Assembly (NCBI GenBank): GCA_949752795.1 | Contig: CATKHW010000283.1 | Span: 124,001-188,000, forward strand | From: Hyperoodon ampullatus | Taxonomy: Eukaryota; Chordata; Mammalia; Artiodactyla; Ziphiidae | Reading direction: 5' to 3' | DNA: 64,000 nucleotides | In this document: one piece after another, positions 22,608 through 36,518 of the stretch | How the letters are laid out: the number at the start of each line of letters is the position of its first letter | How positions within the stretch are numbered: position 1 is the first letter of the stretch | Made by a program: the position numbers and the translations under genes | Notes under the pieces: generated by a model | The model's input: only the letters and a program-made list of their open reading frames with translations | The model's database searches: none | Told to the model about the DNA's origin: nothing

Positions 22608-24346
22608 AGAGTGTTTTCTAAATGTGAGACACTGTTCTCTTTCCTAACTCAGTTCAAGTGTAGCCATGTTTACAGGATCTTCATAAGTGATATCTTATGA
22701 TAAGTTTCTTTTTCTGTGTGACTTATTTCTCTTAGAATCATCGTACCTGAATCCACCCATTTTGCTGCTACTGGTCTTATGACATTGATTTCATGGCTGA
22801 GGGATATTCCATCGTACGTAAGTACCACAATTTTTTGAACCATGTTTATATTTTCTGGGATACTTAAGGTGTATCCAAGTTGAGGCCCTTGTATGCAGTG
22901 CAGCCCTAAATTTTGGGGTGGCTGTGTCTTATTGATTTTCAGTTTTCCCAAGGTATATTCCCTAGACTGGTAGTGCCCTTGGCTCTGTAGCTCTGTTCTT
23001 TACTTGTTTTAGGGAATAGAATGCACTCCTCCAGAGAGGCAGTTGGCAATTTACATCCCGCCCATCAGCATAACAAGGCTCCCTGTTCTCCAGGGCCTGT
23101 CTTGCCTTTCTTGTTCTTACACATTTTGTGGATGTCCCTTTTGACCGGTGGGAAGTGATACTTCTTTGTAGTGCAGATTTGCATTGCCCGCTTGCTTGCT
23201 TGGCCAAAAAGGGCGTATGCGTTTTCTCCTGAATATATTCAGGAGAAAACGCATACGCCCTTTTTGGCCAAGTGCATCATTGTCAAAGTTGTGCCCCTCT
23301 TCCTGTGCTTTAAAGGCGATTCCAACGTACCTCTTGAAATCTGTTTCCTGCTATTCTGCCTCGCTTTCAAGTCCGCCTCGTTGCCTTCCCTCAACAGATT
23401 TTTGGACGATAGTTGTCCTTTATTACTCGGCCAGTTTGTGAATTGCTGTGCCCCTGAGCTCCATTTTTCAACTCGTTTTTGGTGAGCTGACCGCAAGTCC
23501 AAAATTTTGGTTCAGGACCTATACTGGTTCCCGGTGGGTGGCTGAGAATTTGGTTAATTCTTCTTCCTGCCGGGAAATTACAGTGATATGTGCCCGTCCA
23601 AATGCCTAACAGCTACTCTCTCATTGGTTCTCCCTCTTCCCTTTCATCCTCTGCCAAATTGGCAACCTGTGCGAACCAAGAGGTTAAAGGGGCTGTCTCT
23701 CCAAGTTGGGAGGTTGATAGTAAAGCAGACGGAAAGTCAAACCGGAGCACCAGGAGAGGGACTATGCGTTGAGTTTTAGAAACCTTTCGTATTCACAGTG
23801 TGTCCGTTCTCTAGGTTTCCCGCACTTGTTATAGCTGTAGTAATATTCCCTTCAACCTGGAGAGTTCGGACCCATGGAATGGGTGCCATGCATTTTTGCT
23901 TTAAAGGGTCTGCATTTGCTCACCCAATCTCACCAATCGTCTCAGTCCCAAGTGTCCCTCCTTATGCCACATCCAGCTGTCGTTGTAGATAGGGTCATTC
24001 CAGCCTTCATCAGAGACCCTGAAGGAATTGTAAAGAATTTCCCAGTTTTTTTGTTTTGTTTTTGAAATTCCTTTTTATAGTGGGTTTGAGCTGATTCTCG
24101 CTGCCATGTTTATGCCAGTCTAGACACACTTGATTCCCTTATGGAGACATATCAATACATAGGTTTTAAGATTCTTACTAGTCAGATATTTTCCTCTGCG
24201 GGAAATATGGGGTTTTGAGTCCCTTTCGCTGAGGACGGTGTAGGTCTTGTCTATTCCATAGTTGGTTTTTGGAACGGTACCTGTGCTTATATCAAACTCT
24301 GGTTTTATGCATCACCCCACCTCTCCTTCCCCCTTAAGCAGGTATA
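22608..24346 (+). repeat. Satellite unit M14 (type A)
   Basis: Palindrome 23199-23272 is perfect. It is the first unit with 'atttctctta', 'attgtcaaag', 'catttttgc' and 'cttatggag', a haplotype seen again wholly or partly in M17, M20, M21, M31, M34 and M36. Private: 'ggctgtgtc' and 'gggaataga'. Confidence 0.97.
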
Positions 24347-26085
24347 AGAGTGTTTTCTAAATGTGAGACACTGTCCTCTTTCCTAACTCAGTTCAATTGT
24401 AGCCATGTTTACAGGATCTTCATAAGTGATATCTTATGATAAGTTTCTTTTTCTGTGTGACTTATTTCACTTAGAATCATCGTACCTGAATCCACCCATT
24501 TTGCTGCTACTGGTCTTATGACATTGATTTCATGGCTGAGGGATATTCCATCGTACGTAAGTACCACAATTTTTTGAACCATGTTTATATTTTCTGGGAT
24601 ACTTAAGGTGTATCCAAGTTGAGGTCCTTGTATGCAGTGCAGCCCTAAATTTTGGGGTGGCTCTGTCTTATTGATTTTCAGTTTTCCCAAGGTATATTCC
24701 CTAGGCTGGTAGTGCCCTTGGCTCTGTAGCTCTGTTCTTTACTTGTTTTAGGGAACAGAATGCACTCCTCCAGAGAGGCAGTTGGCAATTTACATCCCGC
24801 CCATCAGCATAACAAGGCTCCCTGTTCTCCAGGGCCTGTCTTGCCTTTCTTGTTCTTACACATTTTGTGGATGTCCCTTTTGACCGGTGGGAAGTGATAC
24901 TTCTTTGTAGTGCAGATTTGCATTGCCCGCTTGCTTGCTTGGCCAAAAAGGACGTATGCGTTTTCTCCTGAATATATTCAGGAGAAAACGCATATGCCCT
25001 TTTTGGCCAAGTGCATCATTGTCGAAGTTGTGCCCCTCTTCCTGTGCTTTAAAGGCGATTCCAACGTACCTCTTGAAATCTGTTTCCTGCTATTCTGCCT
25101 CGCTTTCAAGTCCGCCTCGTTGCCTTCCCTCAACAGATTTTTGGACGATAGTTGTCCTTTATTACTCGGCCAGTTTGTGAATTGCTGTGCCCCTGAGCTC
25201 CATTTTTCAACTCGTTTTTGGTGAGCTGACCGCAAGTCCAAAATTTTGGTTCAGGACCTATACTGGTTCCCGGTGGGTGGCTGAGAATTTGGTTAATTCT
25301 TCTTCCTGCCGGGAAATTACAGTGATATGTGCCCGTCCAAATGCCTAACAGCTACTCTCTCATTGGTTCTCCCTCTTCCCTTTCATCCTCTGCCAAATTG
25401 GCAACCTGTGCGAACCAAGAGGTTAAAGGGGCTGTCTCTCCAAGTTGGGAGGTTGATAGTAAAGCAGACGGAAAGTCAAACCGGAGCACCAGGAGAGGGA
25501 CTATGCGTTGAGTTTTAGAAACCTTTCGTATTCACAGTGTGTCCGTTCTCTAGGTTTCCCGCACTTGTTATAGCTGTAGTAATATTCCCTTCAACCTGGA
25601 GAGTTCGGACCCAAGGAATGGGTGCCATGCATTTTTGCTTTAAAGGGTCTGCATTTGCTCACCCAATCTCACCAATCGTCTCAGTCCCAAGTGTCCCTCC
25701 TTATGCCACATCCAGCTGTCGTTGTAGATAGGGTCATTCCAGCCTTCATCAGAGACCCTGAAGGAATTGTAAAGAATTTCCCAGTTTTTTTGTTTTGTTT
25801 TTGAAATTCCTTTTTATAGTGGGTTTGAGCTGATTCTCGCTGCCATGTTTATGCCAGTCTAGACACACTTGATTCCCTTATGGAGACATATCAATACATA
25901 GGTTTTAAGATTCTTACTAGTCAGATATTTTCCTCTGCGGGAAATATGGGGTTTTGAGTTCCTTTCGCTGAGGACGGTGTAGGTCTTGTCTATTCCATAG
26001 TTGGTTTTTGGAACGGTACCTGTGCTTATATCAAACTCTGGTTTTATGCATCACCCCACCTCTCCTTCCCCCTTAAGCAGGTATA
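24347..26085 (+). repeat. Satellite unit M15 (type A)
   Basis: Palindrome 24938-25011 has two mismatches, one per arm ('aaggacgtat' left, 'catatgccc' right), and they do not compensate each other. Private: 'ttcaattgtag', 'cccaaggaatg' and 'gagttccttt'. Confidence 0.97.
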
Positions 26086-27824
26086 AGAGTGTTTTCTAAA
26101 TGTGAGACACTGTCCTCTTTCCTAACTCAGTTCAAGTGTAGCCATGTGTACAGGATCTTCATAAGTGATATCTTATGATAAGTTTCTTTTTCTGTGTGAC
26201 TTATTTCACTTAGAATCATCGTACCTGAATCCACCCATTTTGCTGCTACTGGTCTTATGACATTGATTTCATGGCTGAGGGATATTCCATCGTACGTAAG
26301 TACCACAATTTTTTGAACCATGTTTATATTTTCTGGGATACTTAAGGTGTATCCAAGTTGAGGTCCTTGTATGCAGTGCAGCCCTAAATTTTGGGGTGGC
26401 TCTGTCTTATTGATTTTCAGTTTTCCCAAGGTATATTCCCTAGGCTGGTAGTGCCCTTGGCTCTGTAGCTCTGTTGTTTACTTGTTTTAGGGAACAGAAT
26501 GAACTCCTCCAGAGAGGCAGTTGGCAATTTACATCCCGCCCATCAGCATAACAAGGCTCCCTGTTCTCCAGGGCCTGTCTTGCCTTTCTTGTTCTTACAC
26601 ATTTTGTGGATGTCCCTTTTGACCGGTGGGAAGTGATACTTCTTTGTAGTGCAGATTTGCATTGCCCGCTTGCTTGCTTGGCCAAAAAGGACGTATGCGT
26701 TTTCTCCTGAATATATTCAGGAGAAAACGCATACGCCCTTTTTGGCCAAGTGCATCATTGTCGAAGTTGTGCCCCTCTTCCTGTGCTTTAAAGGCGATTC
26801 CAACGTACCTCTTGAAATCTGTTTCCTGCTATTCTGCCTCGCTTTCAAGTCCGCCTCGTTGCCTTCCCTCAACAGATTTTTGGACGATAGTTGTCCTTTA
26901 TTACTCGGCCAGTTTGTGAATTGCTGTGCCCCTGAGCTCCATTTTTCAACTCGTTTTTGGTGAGCTGACCGCAAGTCCAAAATTTTGGTTCAGGACCTAT
27001 ACTGGTTCCCGGTGGGTGGCTGAGAATTTGGTTAATTCTTCTTCCTGCCGGGAAATTACAGTGATATGTGCCCGTCCAAATGCCTAACAGCTACTCTCTC
27101 ATTGGTTCTCCCTCTTCCGTTTCATCCTCTGCCAAATTGGCAACCTGTGCGAACCAAGAGGTTAAAGGGGCTGTCTCTCCAAGTTGGGAGGTTGATAGTA
27201 AAGCAGACGGAAAGTCAAACCGGAGCACCAGGAGAGGGACTATGCGTTGAGTTTTAGAAACCTTTCGTATTCACAGTGTGTCCGTTCTCTAGGTTTCCCG
27301 CACTTGTTATAGCTGTAGTAATATTCCCTTCAACCTGGAGAGTTCGGACCCATGGAATGGGTGCCATGCATTATTGCTTTAAAGGGTCTGCATTTGCTCA
27401 CCCAATCTCACCAATCGTCTCAGTCCCAAGTGTCCCTCCTTATGCCACATCCAGCTGTCGTTGTAGATAGGGTCATTCCAGCCTTCATCAGAGACCCTGA
27501 AGGAATTGTAAAGAATTTCCCAGTTTTTTTGTTTTGTTTTTGAAATTCCTTTTTATAGTGGGTTTGAGCTGATTCTCGCTGCCATGTTTATGCCAGTCTA
27601 GACACACTTGATTCCCTTACGGAGACATATCAATACATAGGTTTTAAGATTCTTACTACTCAGATATTTTCCTCTGCGGGAAATATGGGGTTTTGAGTCC
27701 CTTTCGCTGAGGACGGTGTAGGTCTTGTCTATTCCATAGTTGGTTTTTGGAACGGTACCTGTGCTTATATCAAACTCTGGTTTTATGCATCACCCCACCT
27801 CTCCTTCCCCCTTAAGCAGGTATA
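26086..27824 (+). repeat. Satellite unit M16 (type A)
   Basis: Palindrome 26677-26750 has one mismatch (left arm 'aaggacgtat', shared with M15). Private: 'catgtgtacagg', which removes the stop of the L1 relic frame, 'atgaactcc', 'ttccgtttc' and 'ttactactcag'. Confidence 0.97.
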
Positions 27825-29563
27825 AGAGTGTTTTCTAAATGTGAGACACTGTTCTCTTTCCTAACTCAGTTCAAGTGTAGCCATGTTTACAGGATCTTCA
27901 TAAGTGATATCTTATGATAAGTTTCTTTTTCTGTGTGACTTATTTCACTTAGAATCATCGTACCTGAATCCACCCATTTTGCTGCTACTGGTCTTATGAC
28001 ATTGATTTCATGGCTGAGGGATATTCCATCGTACGTAAGTACCACAATTTTTTGAACCATGTTTATATTTTCTGGGATACTTAAGGTGTATCCAAGTTGA
28101 GGCCCTTGTATGCAGTGCAGCCCTAAATTTTGGGGTGGCTCTGTCTTATTGATTTTCAGTTTTCCCAAGGTATATTCCCTAGACTGGTAGTGCCCTTGGC
28201 TCTGTAGCTCTGTTCTTTACTTGTTTTAGGGAACAGAATGCACTCCTCCAGAGAGGCAGTTGGCAATTTACATCCCGCCCATCAGCATAACAAGGCTCCC
28301 TGTTCTCCAGGGCCTGTCTTGCCTTTCTTGTTCTTACACATTTTGTGGATGTCCCTTTTGACCGGTGGGAAGTGATACTTCTTTGTAGTGCAGATTTGCA
28401 TTGCCCGCTTGCTTGCTTGGCCAAAAAGGGCGTATGCGTTTTCTCCTGAATATATTCAGGAGAAAACGCATACGCCCTTTTTGGCCAAGTGCATCATTGT
28501 CAAAGTTGTGCCCCTCTTCCTGTGCTTTAAAGGCGATTCCAACGTACCTCTTGAAATCTGTTTCCTGCTATTCTGCCTCGCTTTCAAGTCCGCCTCGTTG
28601 CCTTCCCTCAACAGATTTTTGGACGATAGTTGTCCTTTATTACTCGTCCAGTTTGTGAATTGCTGTGCCCCTGAGCTCCATTTTTCAACTCGTTTTTGGT
28701 GAGCTGACCGCAAGTCCAAAATTTTGGTTCAGGACCTATACTGGTTCCCGGTGGGTGGCTGAGAATTTGGTTAATTCTTCTTCCTGCCGGGAAATTACAG
28801 TGATATGTGCCCGTCCAAATGCCTAACAGCTACTCTCTCATTGGTTCTCCCTCTTCCCTTTCATCCTCTGCCAAATTGGCAACCTGTGCGAACCAAGAAG
28901 TTAAAGGGGCTGTCTCTCCAAGTTGGGAGGTTGATAGTAAAGCAGACGGAAAGTCAAACCGGAGCACCAGGAGAGGGACTATGCGTTGATTTTTAGAAAC
29001 ATTTCGTATTCACAGTGTGTCCGTTCTCTAGGTTTCCCGCACTTGTTATAGCTGTAGTAATATTCCCTTCAACCTGGAGAGTTCGGACCCATGGAATGGG
29101 TGCCATGCATTTTTGCTTTAAAGGGTCTGCATTTGCTCACCCAATCTCACCAATCGTCTCAGTCCCAAGTGTCCCTCCTTATGCCACATCCAGCTGTCGT
29201 TGTAGATAGGGTCATTCCAGCCTTCATCAGAGACCCTGAAGGAATTGTAAAGAATTTCCCAGTTTTTATGTTTTGTTTTTAAAATTCCTTTTTATAGTGG
29301 GTTTGAGCTGATTCTCGCTGCCATGTTTATGCCAGTCTAGACACACTTGATTCCCTTATGGAGACATATCAATACATAGGTTTTAAGATTCTTACTAGTC
29401 AGATATTTTCCTCTGCGGGAAATATGTGGTTTTGAGTCCCTTTCGCTGAGGACGGTGTAGGTCTTGTCTATTCCATAGTTGGTTTTTGGAACGGTACCTG
29501 TGCTTATATCAAACTCTGGTTTTATGCATCACCCCACCTCTCCTTCCCCCTTAAGCAGGTATA
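27825..29563 (+). repeat. Satellite unit M17 (type A)
   Basis: Palindrome 28416-28489 is perfect. It carries the 'attgtcaaag' haplotype and 'cgttgattttt' (shared with M21 and M36). Private: 'actcgtccag', 'aagaagtta', 'gaaacatttcg', 'gtttttatg' and 'atgtggtttt'. Confidence 0.97.
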
Positions 29564-31302
29564 AGAGTGTTTTCTAAATGTGAGACACTGTTCTCTTTCT
29601 TAACTCAGTTCAAGTGTAGCCATGTTTACAGGATCTTCATAAGTGATATCTTATGATAAGTTTCTTTTTCTGTGTGACTTATTTCACTTAGAATCATCGT
29701 ACCTGAATCCACCCATTTTGCTGCTACTGGTCTTATGACATTGATTTCATGGCTGAGGGATATTCCATCGTACGTAAGTACCACAATTTTTTGAACCATG
29801 TTTATATTTTCTGGGATACTTAAGGTGTATCCAAGTTGAGGTCCTTGTATGCAGTGCAGCCCTAAATTTTGGGGTGGCTCTGTCTTATTGATTTTCAGTT
29901 TTCCCAAGGTATATTTCCTAGGCTGGTAGTGCCCTTGGCTCTGTAGCTCTGTTCTTTACTTGTTTTAGGGAACAGAATGCACTCCTCCAGAGAGGCAGTT
30001 GGCAATTTACATCCCGCCCATCAGCATAACAAGGCTCCCTGTTCTCCAGGGCCTGTCTTGCCTTTCTTGTTCTTACACATTTTGTGGATGTCCCTTTTGA
30101 CCGGTGGGAAGTGATACTTCTTTGTAGTGCAGATTTGCATTGCCCGCTTGCTTGCTTGGCCAAAAGGGGCGTATGCGTTTTCTCCTGAATATATTCAGGA
30201 GAAAACGCATACGCCCTTTTTGGCCAAGTGCATCATTGTCGAAGTTGTGCCCCTCTTCCTGTGCTTTAAAGGCGATTCCAACGTACCTCTTGAAATCTGT
30301 TTCCTGCTATTCTGCCTCGCTTTCAAGTCCGCCTCGTTGCCTTCCCTCAACAGATTTTTGGACGATAGTTGTCCTTTATTACTCGGCCAGTTTGTGAATT
30401 GCTGTGCCCCTGAGCTCCATTTTTCAACTCGTTTTTGGTGAGCTGACCGCAAGTCCAAAATTTTGGTTCAGGACCTATACTGGTTCCCGGTGGGTGGCTG
30501 AGAATTTGGTTAATTCTTCTTCCTGCCGGGAAATTACAGTGATATGTGCCCGTCCAAATGCCTAACAGCTACTCTCTCATTGGTTCTCCCTCTTCCCTTT
30601 CATCCTCTGCCAAATTGGCAACCTGTGCGAACCAAGAGGTTAAAGGGGCTGTCTCTCCAAGTTGGGAGGTTGATAGTAAAGCAGACGGAAAGTCAAACCG
30701 GAGCACCAGGAGAGGGACTATGCGTTGAGTTTTAGAAACCTTTCGTATTCACAGTGTGTCCGTTCTCTAGGTTTCCCGCACTTGTTATAGCTGTAGTAAT
30801 ATTCCCTTCAACCTGGAGAGTTCGGACCCATGGAATGGGTGCCATGCATTATTGCTTTAAAGGGTCTGCATTTGCTCACCCAATCTCACCAATCGTCTCA
30901 GTCCCAAGTGTCCCTCCTTATGCCACATCCAGCTGTCGTTGTAGATAGGGTCATTCCAGCCTTCATCAGAGACCCTGAAGGAATTGTAAAGAATTTCCCA
31001 GTTTTTTTGTTTTGTTTTTGAAATTCCTTTTTATAGTGGGTTTGAGCTGATTCTCGCTGCCATGTTTATGCCAGTCTAGACACACTTGATTCCCTTACGG
31101 AGACATATCAATACATAGGTTTTAAGATTCTTACTAGTCAGATATTTTCCTCTGCGGGAAATATGGGGTTTTGAGTCCCTTTCGCTGAGGACGGTGTAGG
31201 TCTTGTCTATTCCATAGTTGGTTTTTGGAACGGTACCTGTGCTTATATCAAACTCTGGTTTTATGCATCACCCCACCTCTCCTTCCCCCTTAAGCAGGTA
31301 TA
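29564..31302 (+). repeat. Satellite unit M18 (type A)
   Basis: Palindrome 30155-30228 has one mismatch: the left arm has the A to G change ('ccaaaagggg') but the right arm does not, the reverse of M7 and M8. 'tctttcttaac' at 29600 is shared only with M37. Confidence 0.97.
30155..30228. repeat. Palindrome with left-arm change only (M18)
   Basis: The left arm has G at 30166 where most units have A; the paired right-arm base keeps T. With M7/M8 (right arm only), M10 (both) and the common form (neither), all four combinations occur in this array. Confidence 0.93.
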
Positions 31303-33041
31303 AGAGTGTTTTCTAAATGTGAGACACTGTTCTCTTTCCTAACTCAGTTCAAGTGTAGCCATGTTTACAGGATCTTCATAAGTAATATCTTATGATAAGT
31401 TTCTTTTTCTGTGTGACTTATTTCACTTAGAATCATCGTACCTGAATCCACCCATTTTGCTGCTACTGGTCTTATGACATTGATTTCATGGCTGAGGGAT
31501 ATTCCATCGTACGTAAGTACCACAATTTTTTGAACCATGTTTATATTTTCTGGGATACTTAAGGTGTATCCAAGTTGAGGCCCTTGTATGCAGTGCAGCC
31601 CTAAATTTTGGGGTGGCTCTGTCTTATTGATTTTCAGTTTTTCTAAGGTATATTCCCTAGACTGGTAGTGCCCTTGGCTCTGTAGCTCTGTTCTTTACTT
31701 GTTTTAGGGAACAGAATGCACTCTTCCAGAGAGGCAGTTGGCAATTTACATCCCGCCCATCAGCATAACAAGGCTCCCTGTTCTCCAGGGCCTGTCTTGC
31801 CTTTCTTGTTCTTACACATTTTGTGGATGTCCTTTTTGACCGGTGGGAAGTGATACTTCTTTGTAGTGCAGATTTGCATTGCCCGCTTGCTTGCTTGGCC
31901 AAAAAGGGCGTATGCGTTTTTTCCTGAATATATTCAGGAGAAAACGCATACTCCCTTTTTGGCCAAGTGCATCATTGTCGAAGTTGTGCCCCTCTTCCTG
32001 TGCTTTAAAGGCGATTCCAACGTACCTCTTGAAATCTGTTTCCTGCTATTCTGCCTCGCTTTCAAGTCCACCTCGTTGCCTTCCCTCAACAGATTTTTGG
32101 ACGATAGTTGTCCTTTATTACTCGGCCAGTTTGTGAATTGCTGTGCCCCTGAGCTCCATTTTTCAACTCGTTTTTGGTGAGCTGACCGCAAGTCCAAAAT
32201 TTTGGTTCAGGACCTATACTGGTTCCCGGTGGGTGGCTGAGAATTTGGTTAATTCTTCTTCCTGCCGGGAAATTACAGTGATATGTGCCCGTCCAAATGC
32301 CTAACAGCTACTCTCTCATTGGTTCTCCCACTTCCCTTTCATCCTCTGCCAAATTGGCAACCTGTGCGAACCAAGAGGTTAAAGGGGCTGTCTCTCCAAG
32401 TTGGGAGGTTGATAGTAAAGCAGACGGAAAGTCAAACCGGAGCACCAGGAGAGGGACTATGCGTTGAGTTTTAGAAACCTTTCGTATTCACAGTGTGTCC
32501 GTTCTCTAGGTTTCCCGCACTTGTTATAGCTGTAGTAATATTCCCTTCAACCTGGAGAGTTCGGACCCATGGAATGGGTGCCATGCATTATTGCTTTAAA
32601 GGGTCTGCATTTGCTCACCCAATCTCACCAATCGTCTCAGTCCCAAGTGTCCCTCCTTATGCCACATCCAGCTGTCGTTGTAGATAGGGTCATTCCAGCT
32701 TTCATCAGAGACCCTGAAGGAATTGCAAAGAATTTCCCAGTTTTTTTGTTCTGTTTTTGAAATTCCTTTTTATAGTGGGTTTGAGCTGATTCTCGCTGCC
32801 ATGTTTATGCCAGTCTAGACACACTTGATTCCCTTACGGAGACATATCAATACATAGGTTTTAAGATTCTTACTAGTCAGATATTTTCCTCTGCGGGAAA
32901 TATGGGGTTTTGAGTCCCTTTCGCTGAGGACGGTGTAGGTCTTGTCTATTCCATAGTTGGTTTTTGGAACGGTACCTGTGCTTATATCAAACTCTGGTTT
33001 TATGCATCACCCCACCTCTCCTTCCCCCTTAAGCAGGTATA
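31303..33041 (+). repeat. Satellite unit M19, first type B unit
   Basis: Palindrome 31894-31967 has two mismatches ('gttttttcctg' left, 'catactccc' right). Type B marks appear here first: 'tttttctaagg' and 'gtcctttttgacc'. It shares 'cactcttcc' and 'agtccacctcg' with M20. Private: 'aagtaatatc'. Confidence 0.97.
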
Positions 33042-34780
33042 AGAGTGTTTTCTAAATGTGAGACACTGTTCTCTTTCCTAACTCAGTTCAAGTGTAGCCA
33101 TGTTTACAGGATCTTCATAAGTGATATCTTATGATAAGTTTCTTTTTCTGTGTGACTTATTTCTCTTAGAATCATCGTACCTGAATCCACCCATTTTGCT
33201 GCTACTGGTCTTATGACATTGATTTCATGGCTGAGGGATATTCCATCGTACGTAAGTACCACAATTTTTTGAACCATGTTTATATTTTCTGGGATACTTA
33301 AGGTGTATCCAAGTTGAGGCCCTTGTATGCAGTGCAGCCCTAAATTTTGGGGTGGCTCTGTCTTATTGATTTTCAGTTTTTCTAAGGTATATTCCCTAGA
33401 CTGGTAGTGCCCTTGGCTCTGTAGCTCTGTTCTTTACTTGTTTTAGGGAACAGAATGCACTCTTCCAGAGAGGCAGTTGGCAATTTACATCCCGCCCATC
33501 AGCATAACAAGGCTCCCTGTTCTCCAGGGCCTGTCTTGCCTTTCTTGTTCTTACACATTTTGTGGATGTCCTTTTTGACCGGTGGGAAGTGATACTTCTT
33601 TGTAGTGCAGATTTGCATTGCCCGCTTGCTTGCTTGGCCAAAAAGGGCGTATGCGTTTTTTCCTGAATATATTCAGGAGAAAACGCATACTCCCTTTTTG
33701 GCCAAGTGCATCATTGTCGAAGTTGTGCCCCTCTTCCTGTGCTTTAAAGGCGATTCCAACGTACCTCTTGAAATCTGTTTCCTGCTATTCTGCCTCGCTT
33801 TCAAGTCCACCTCGTTGCCTTCCCTCAACAGATTTTTGGACGATAGTTGTCCTTTATTACTCGGCCAGTTTGTGAATTGCTGTGCCCCTGAGCTCCATTT
33901 TTCAACTCGTTTTTGGTGAGCTGACCGCAAGTCCAAAATTTTGGTTCAGGACCTATACTGGTTCCCGGTGGGTGGCTGAGAATTTGGTTAATTCTTCTTC
34001 CTGCCGGGAAATTACAGTGATATGTGCCCGTCCAAATGCCTAACAGCTACTCTCTCATTGGTTCTCCCACTTCCCTTTCATCCTCTGCCAAATTGGCAAC
34101 CTGTGCGAACCAAGAGGTTAAAGGGGCTGTCTCTCCAAGTTGGGAGGTTGATAGTAAAGCAGACGGAAAGTCAAACCGGAGCACCAGGAGAGGGACTATG
34201 CGTTGAGTTTTAGAAACCTTTCGTATTCACAGTGTGTCTGTTCTCTAGGTTTCCCGCACTTGTTATAGCTGTAGTAATATTCCCTTCAACCTGGAGAGTT
34301 CGGACCCATGGAATGGGTGCCATGCATTATTGCTTTAAAGGGTCTGCATTTGCTCACCCAATCTCACCAATCGTCTCAGTCCCAAGTGTCCCTCCTTATG
34401 CCACATCCAGCTGTCGTTGTAGATAGGGTCATTCCAGCTTTCATCAGAGACCCTGAAGGAATTGCAAAGAATTTCCCAGTTTTTTTGTTCTGTTTTTGAA
34501 ATTCCTTTTTATAGTGGGTTTGAGCTGATTCTCGCTGCCATGTTTATGCCAGTCTAGACACACTTGATTCCCTTACGGAGACATATCAATACATAGGTTT
34601 TAAGATTCTTACTAGTCAGATATTTTCCTCTGCGGGAAATATGGGGTTTTGAGTCCCTTTCGCTGAGGACGGTGTAGGTCTTGTCTATTCCATAGTTGGT
34701 TTTTGGAACGGTACCTGTGCTTATATCAAACTCTGGTTTTATGCATCACCCCACCTCTCCTTCCCCCTTAAGCAGGTATA
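33042..34780 (+). repeat. Satellite unit M20 (type B), near-copy of M19
   Basis: Palindrome 33633-33706 has the same two mismatches as M19. It matches M19 almost throughout except the first 150 bp ('atttctctta' instead of 'atttcactta') and a private 'gtgtctgttc'. The left end therefore comes from a different haplotype. Confidence 0.97.
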
Positions 34781-36518
34781 AGAGTGTTTTCTAAATGTGA
34801 GACACTGTTCTCTTTCCTAACTCAGTTCAAGTGTAGCCATGTTTACAGGATCTTCATAAGTGATATCTTATGATAAGTTTCTTTTTCTGTGTGACTTATT
34901 TCTCTTAGAATCATCGTACCTGAATCCACCCATTTTGCTGCTACTGGTCTTATGACATTGATTTCATGGCTGAGGGATATTCCATCGTACGTAAGTACCA
35001 CAATTTTTTGAACCATGTTTATATTTTCTGGGATACTTAAGGTGTATCCAAGTTGAGGCCCTTGTATGCAGTGCAGCCCTAAATTTTGGGGTGGCTCTGT
35101 CTTATTGATTTTCAGTTTTCCCAAGGTATATTCCCTAGACTGGTAGTGCCCTTGGCTCTGTAGCTCTGTTCTTTACTTGTTTTAGGGAACAGAATGCACT
35201 CCTCCAGAGAGGCAGTTGGCAATTTACATCCCGCCCATCAGCATAACAAGGCTCCCTGTTCTCCAGGGCCTGTCTTGCCTTTCTTGTTCTTACACATTTT
35301 GTGGATGTCCCTTTTGACCGGTGGGAAGTGATACTTCTTTGTAGTGCAGATTTGCATTGTCCGCTTGCTTGCTTGGCCAAAAAGGGCGTATGCGTTTTCT
35401 CCTGAATATATTCAGGAGAAAACGCATACGCCCTTTTTGGCCAAGTGCATCATTGTCAAAGTTGTGCCCCTCTTCCTGTGCTTAAAGGCGATTCCAACGT
35501 ACCTCTTGAAATCTGTTTCCTGCTATTCTGCCTCGCTTTCAAGTCCGCCTCGTTGCCTTCCCTCAACAGATTTTTGGACGATAGTTGTCCTTTATTACTC
35601 GGCCAGTTTGTGAATTGCTGTGCCCCTGAGCTCCATTTTTCAACTCGTTTTTGGTGAGCTGACCGCAAGTCCAAAATTTTGGTTCAGGACCTATACTGGT
35701 TCCCGGTGGGTGGCTGAGAATTTGGTTAATTCTTCTTCCTGCCGGGAAATTACAGTGATATGTGCCCGTCCAAATGCCTAACAGCTACTCTCTCATTGGT
35801 TCTCCCTCTTCCCTTTCATCCTCTGCCAAATTGGCAACCTGTGCGAACCAAGAGGTTAAAGGGGCTGTCTCTCCAAGTTGGGAGGTTGATAGGAAAGCAG
35901 ACGGAAAGTCAAACCGGAGCACCAGGAGAGGGACTATGCGTTGATTTTTAGAAACCTTTCGTATTCACAGTGTGTCCGTTCTCTAGGTTTCCCGCACTTG
36001 TTATAGCTGTAGTAATATTCCCTTCAACCTGGAGAGTTCGGACCCATGGAATGGGTGCCATGCATTTTTGCTTTAAAGGGTCTGCATTTGCTCACCCAAT
36101 CTCACCAATCGTCTCAGTCCCAAGTGTCCCTCCTTATGCCACATCCAGCTGTCGTTGTAGATAGGGTCATTCCAGCCTTCATCAGAGACCATGAAGGAAT
36201 TGTAAAGAATTTCCCAGTTTTTTTGTTTTGTTTTTGAAATTCCTTTTTATAGTGGGTTTGAGCTGATTCTCGCTGCCATGTTTATGCCAGTCTAGACACA
36301 CTTGATTCCCTTATGGAGACATATCAATACATAGGTTTTAAGATTCTTACTAGTCAGATATTTTCCTCTGCGGGAAATATGGGGTTTTGAGTCCCTTTCG
36401 CTGAGGACGGTGTAGGTCTTGTCTATTCCATAGTTGGTTTTTGGAACGGTACCTGTGCTTATATCAAACTCTGGTTTTATGCATCACCCCACCTCTCCTT
36501 CCCCCTTAAGCAGGTATA
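34781..36518 (+). repeat. Satellite unit M21 (type A), 1,738 bp
   Basis: Palindrome 35372-35445 is perfect. This is the only unit of abnormal length: one T is missing at 35482-35483. It carries the 'attgtcaaag', 'catttttgc' and 'cttatggag' haplotype. 'gagaccatgaag' is shared with M25, four units on. Private: 'attgtccgc' and 'gataggaaag'. Confidence 0.97.
35482..35483 (+). other. Only length change in the array: 1-bp T deletion in M21
   Basis: M21 reads 'gtgcttaaaggcg' where all other units read 'gtgctttaaaggcg'. This shifts all later landmarks by one base and shortens M21 to 1,738 bp. It is private to this unit and has not spread. A consensus error in a T run is possible but the other homopolymers are uniform. 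Confidence 0.93.
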
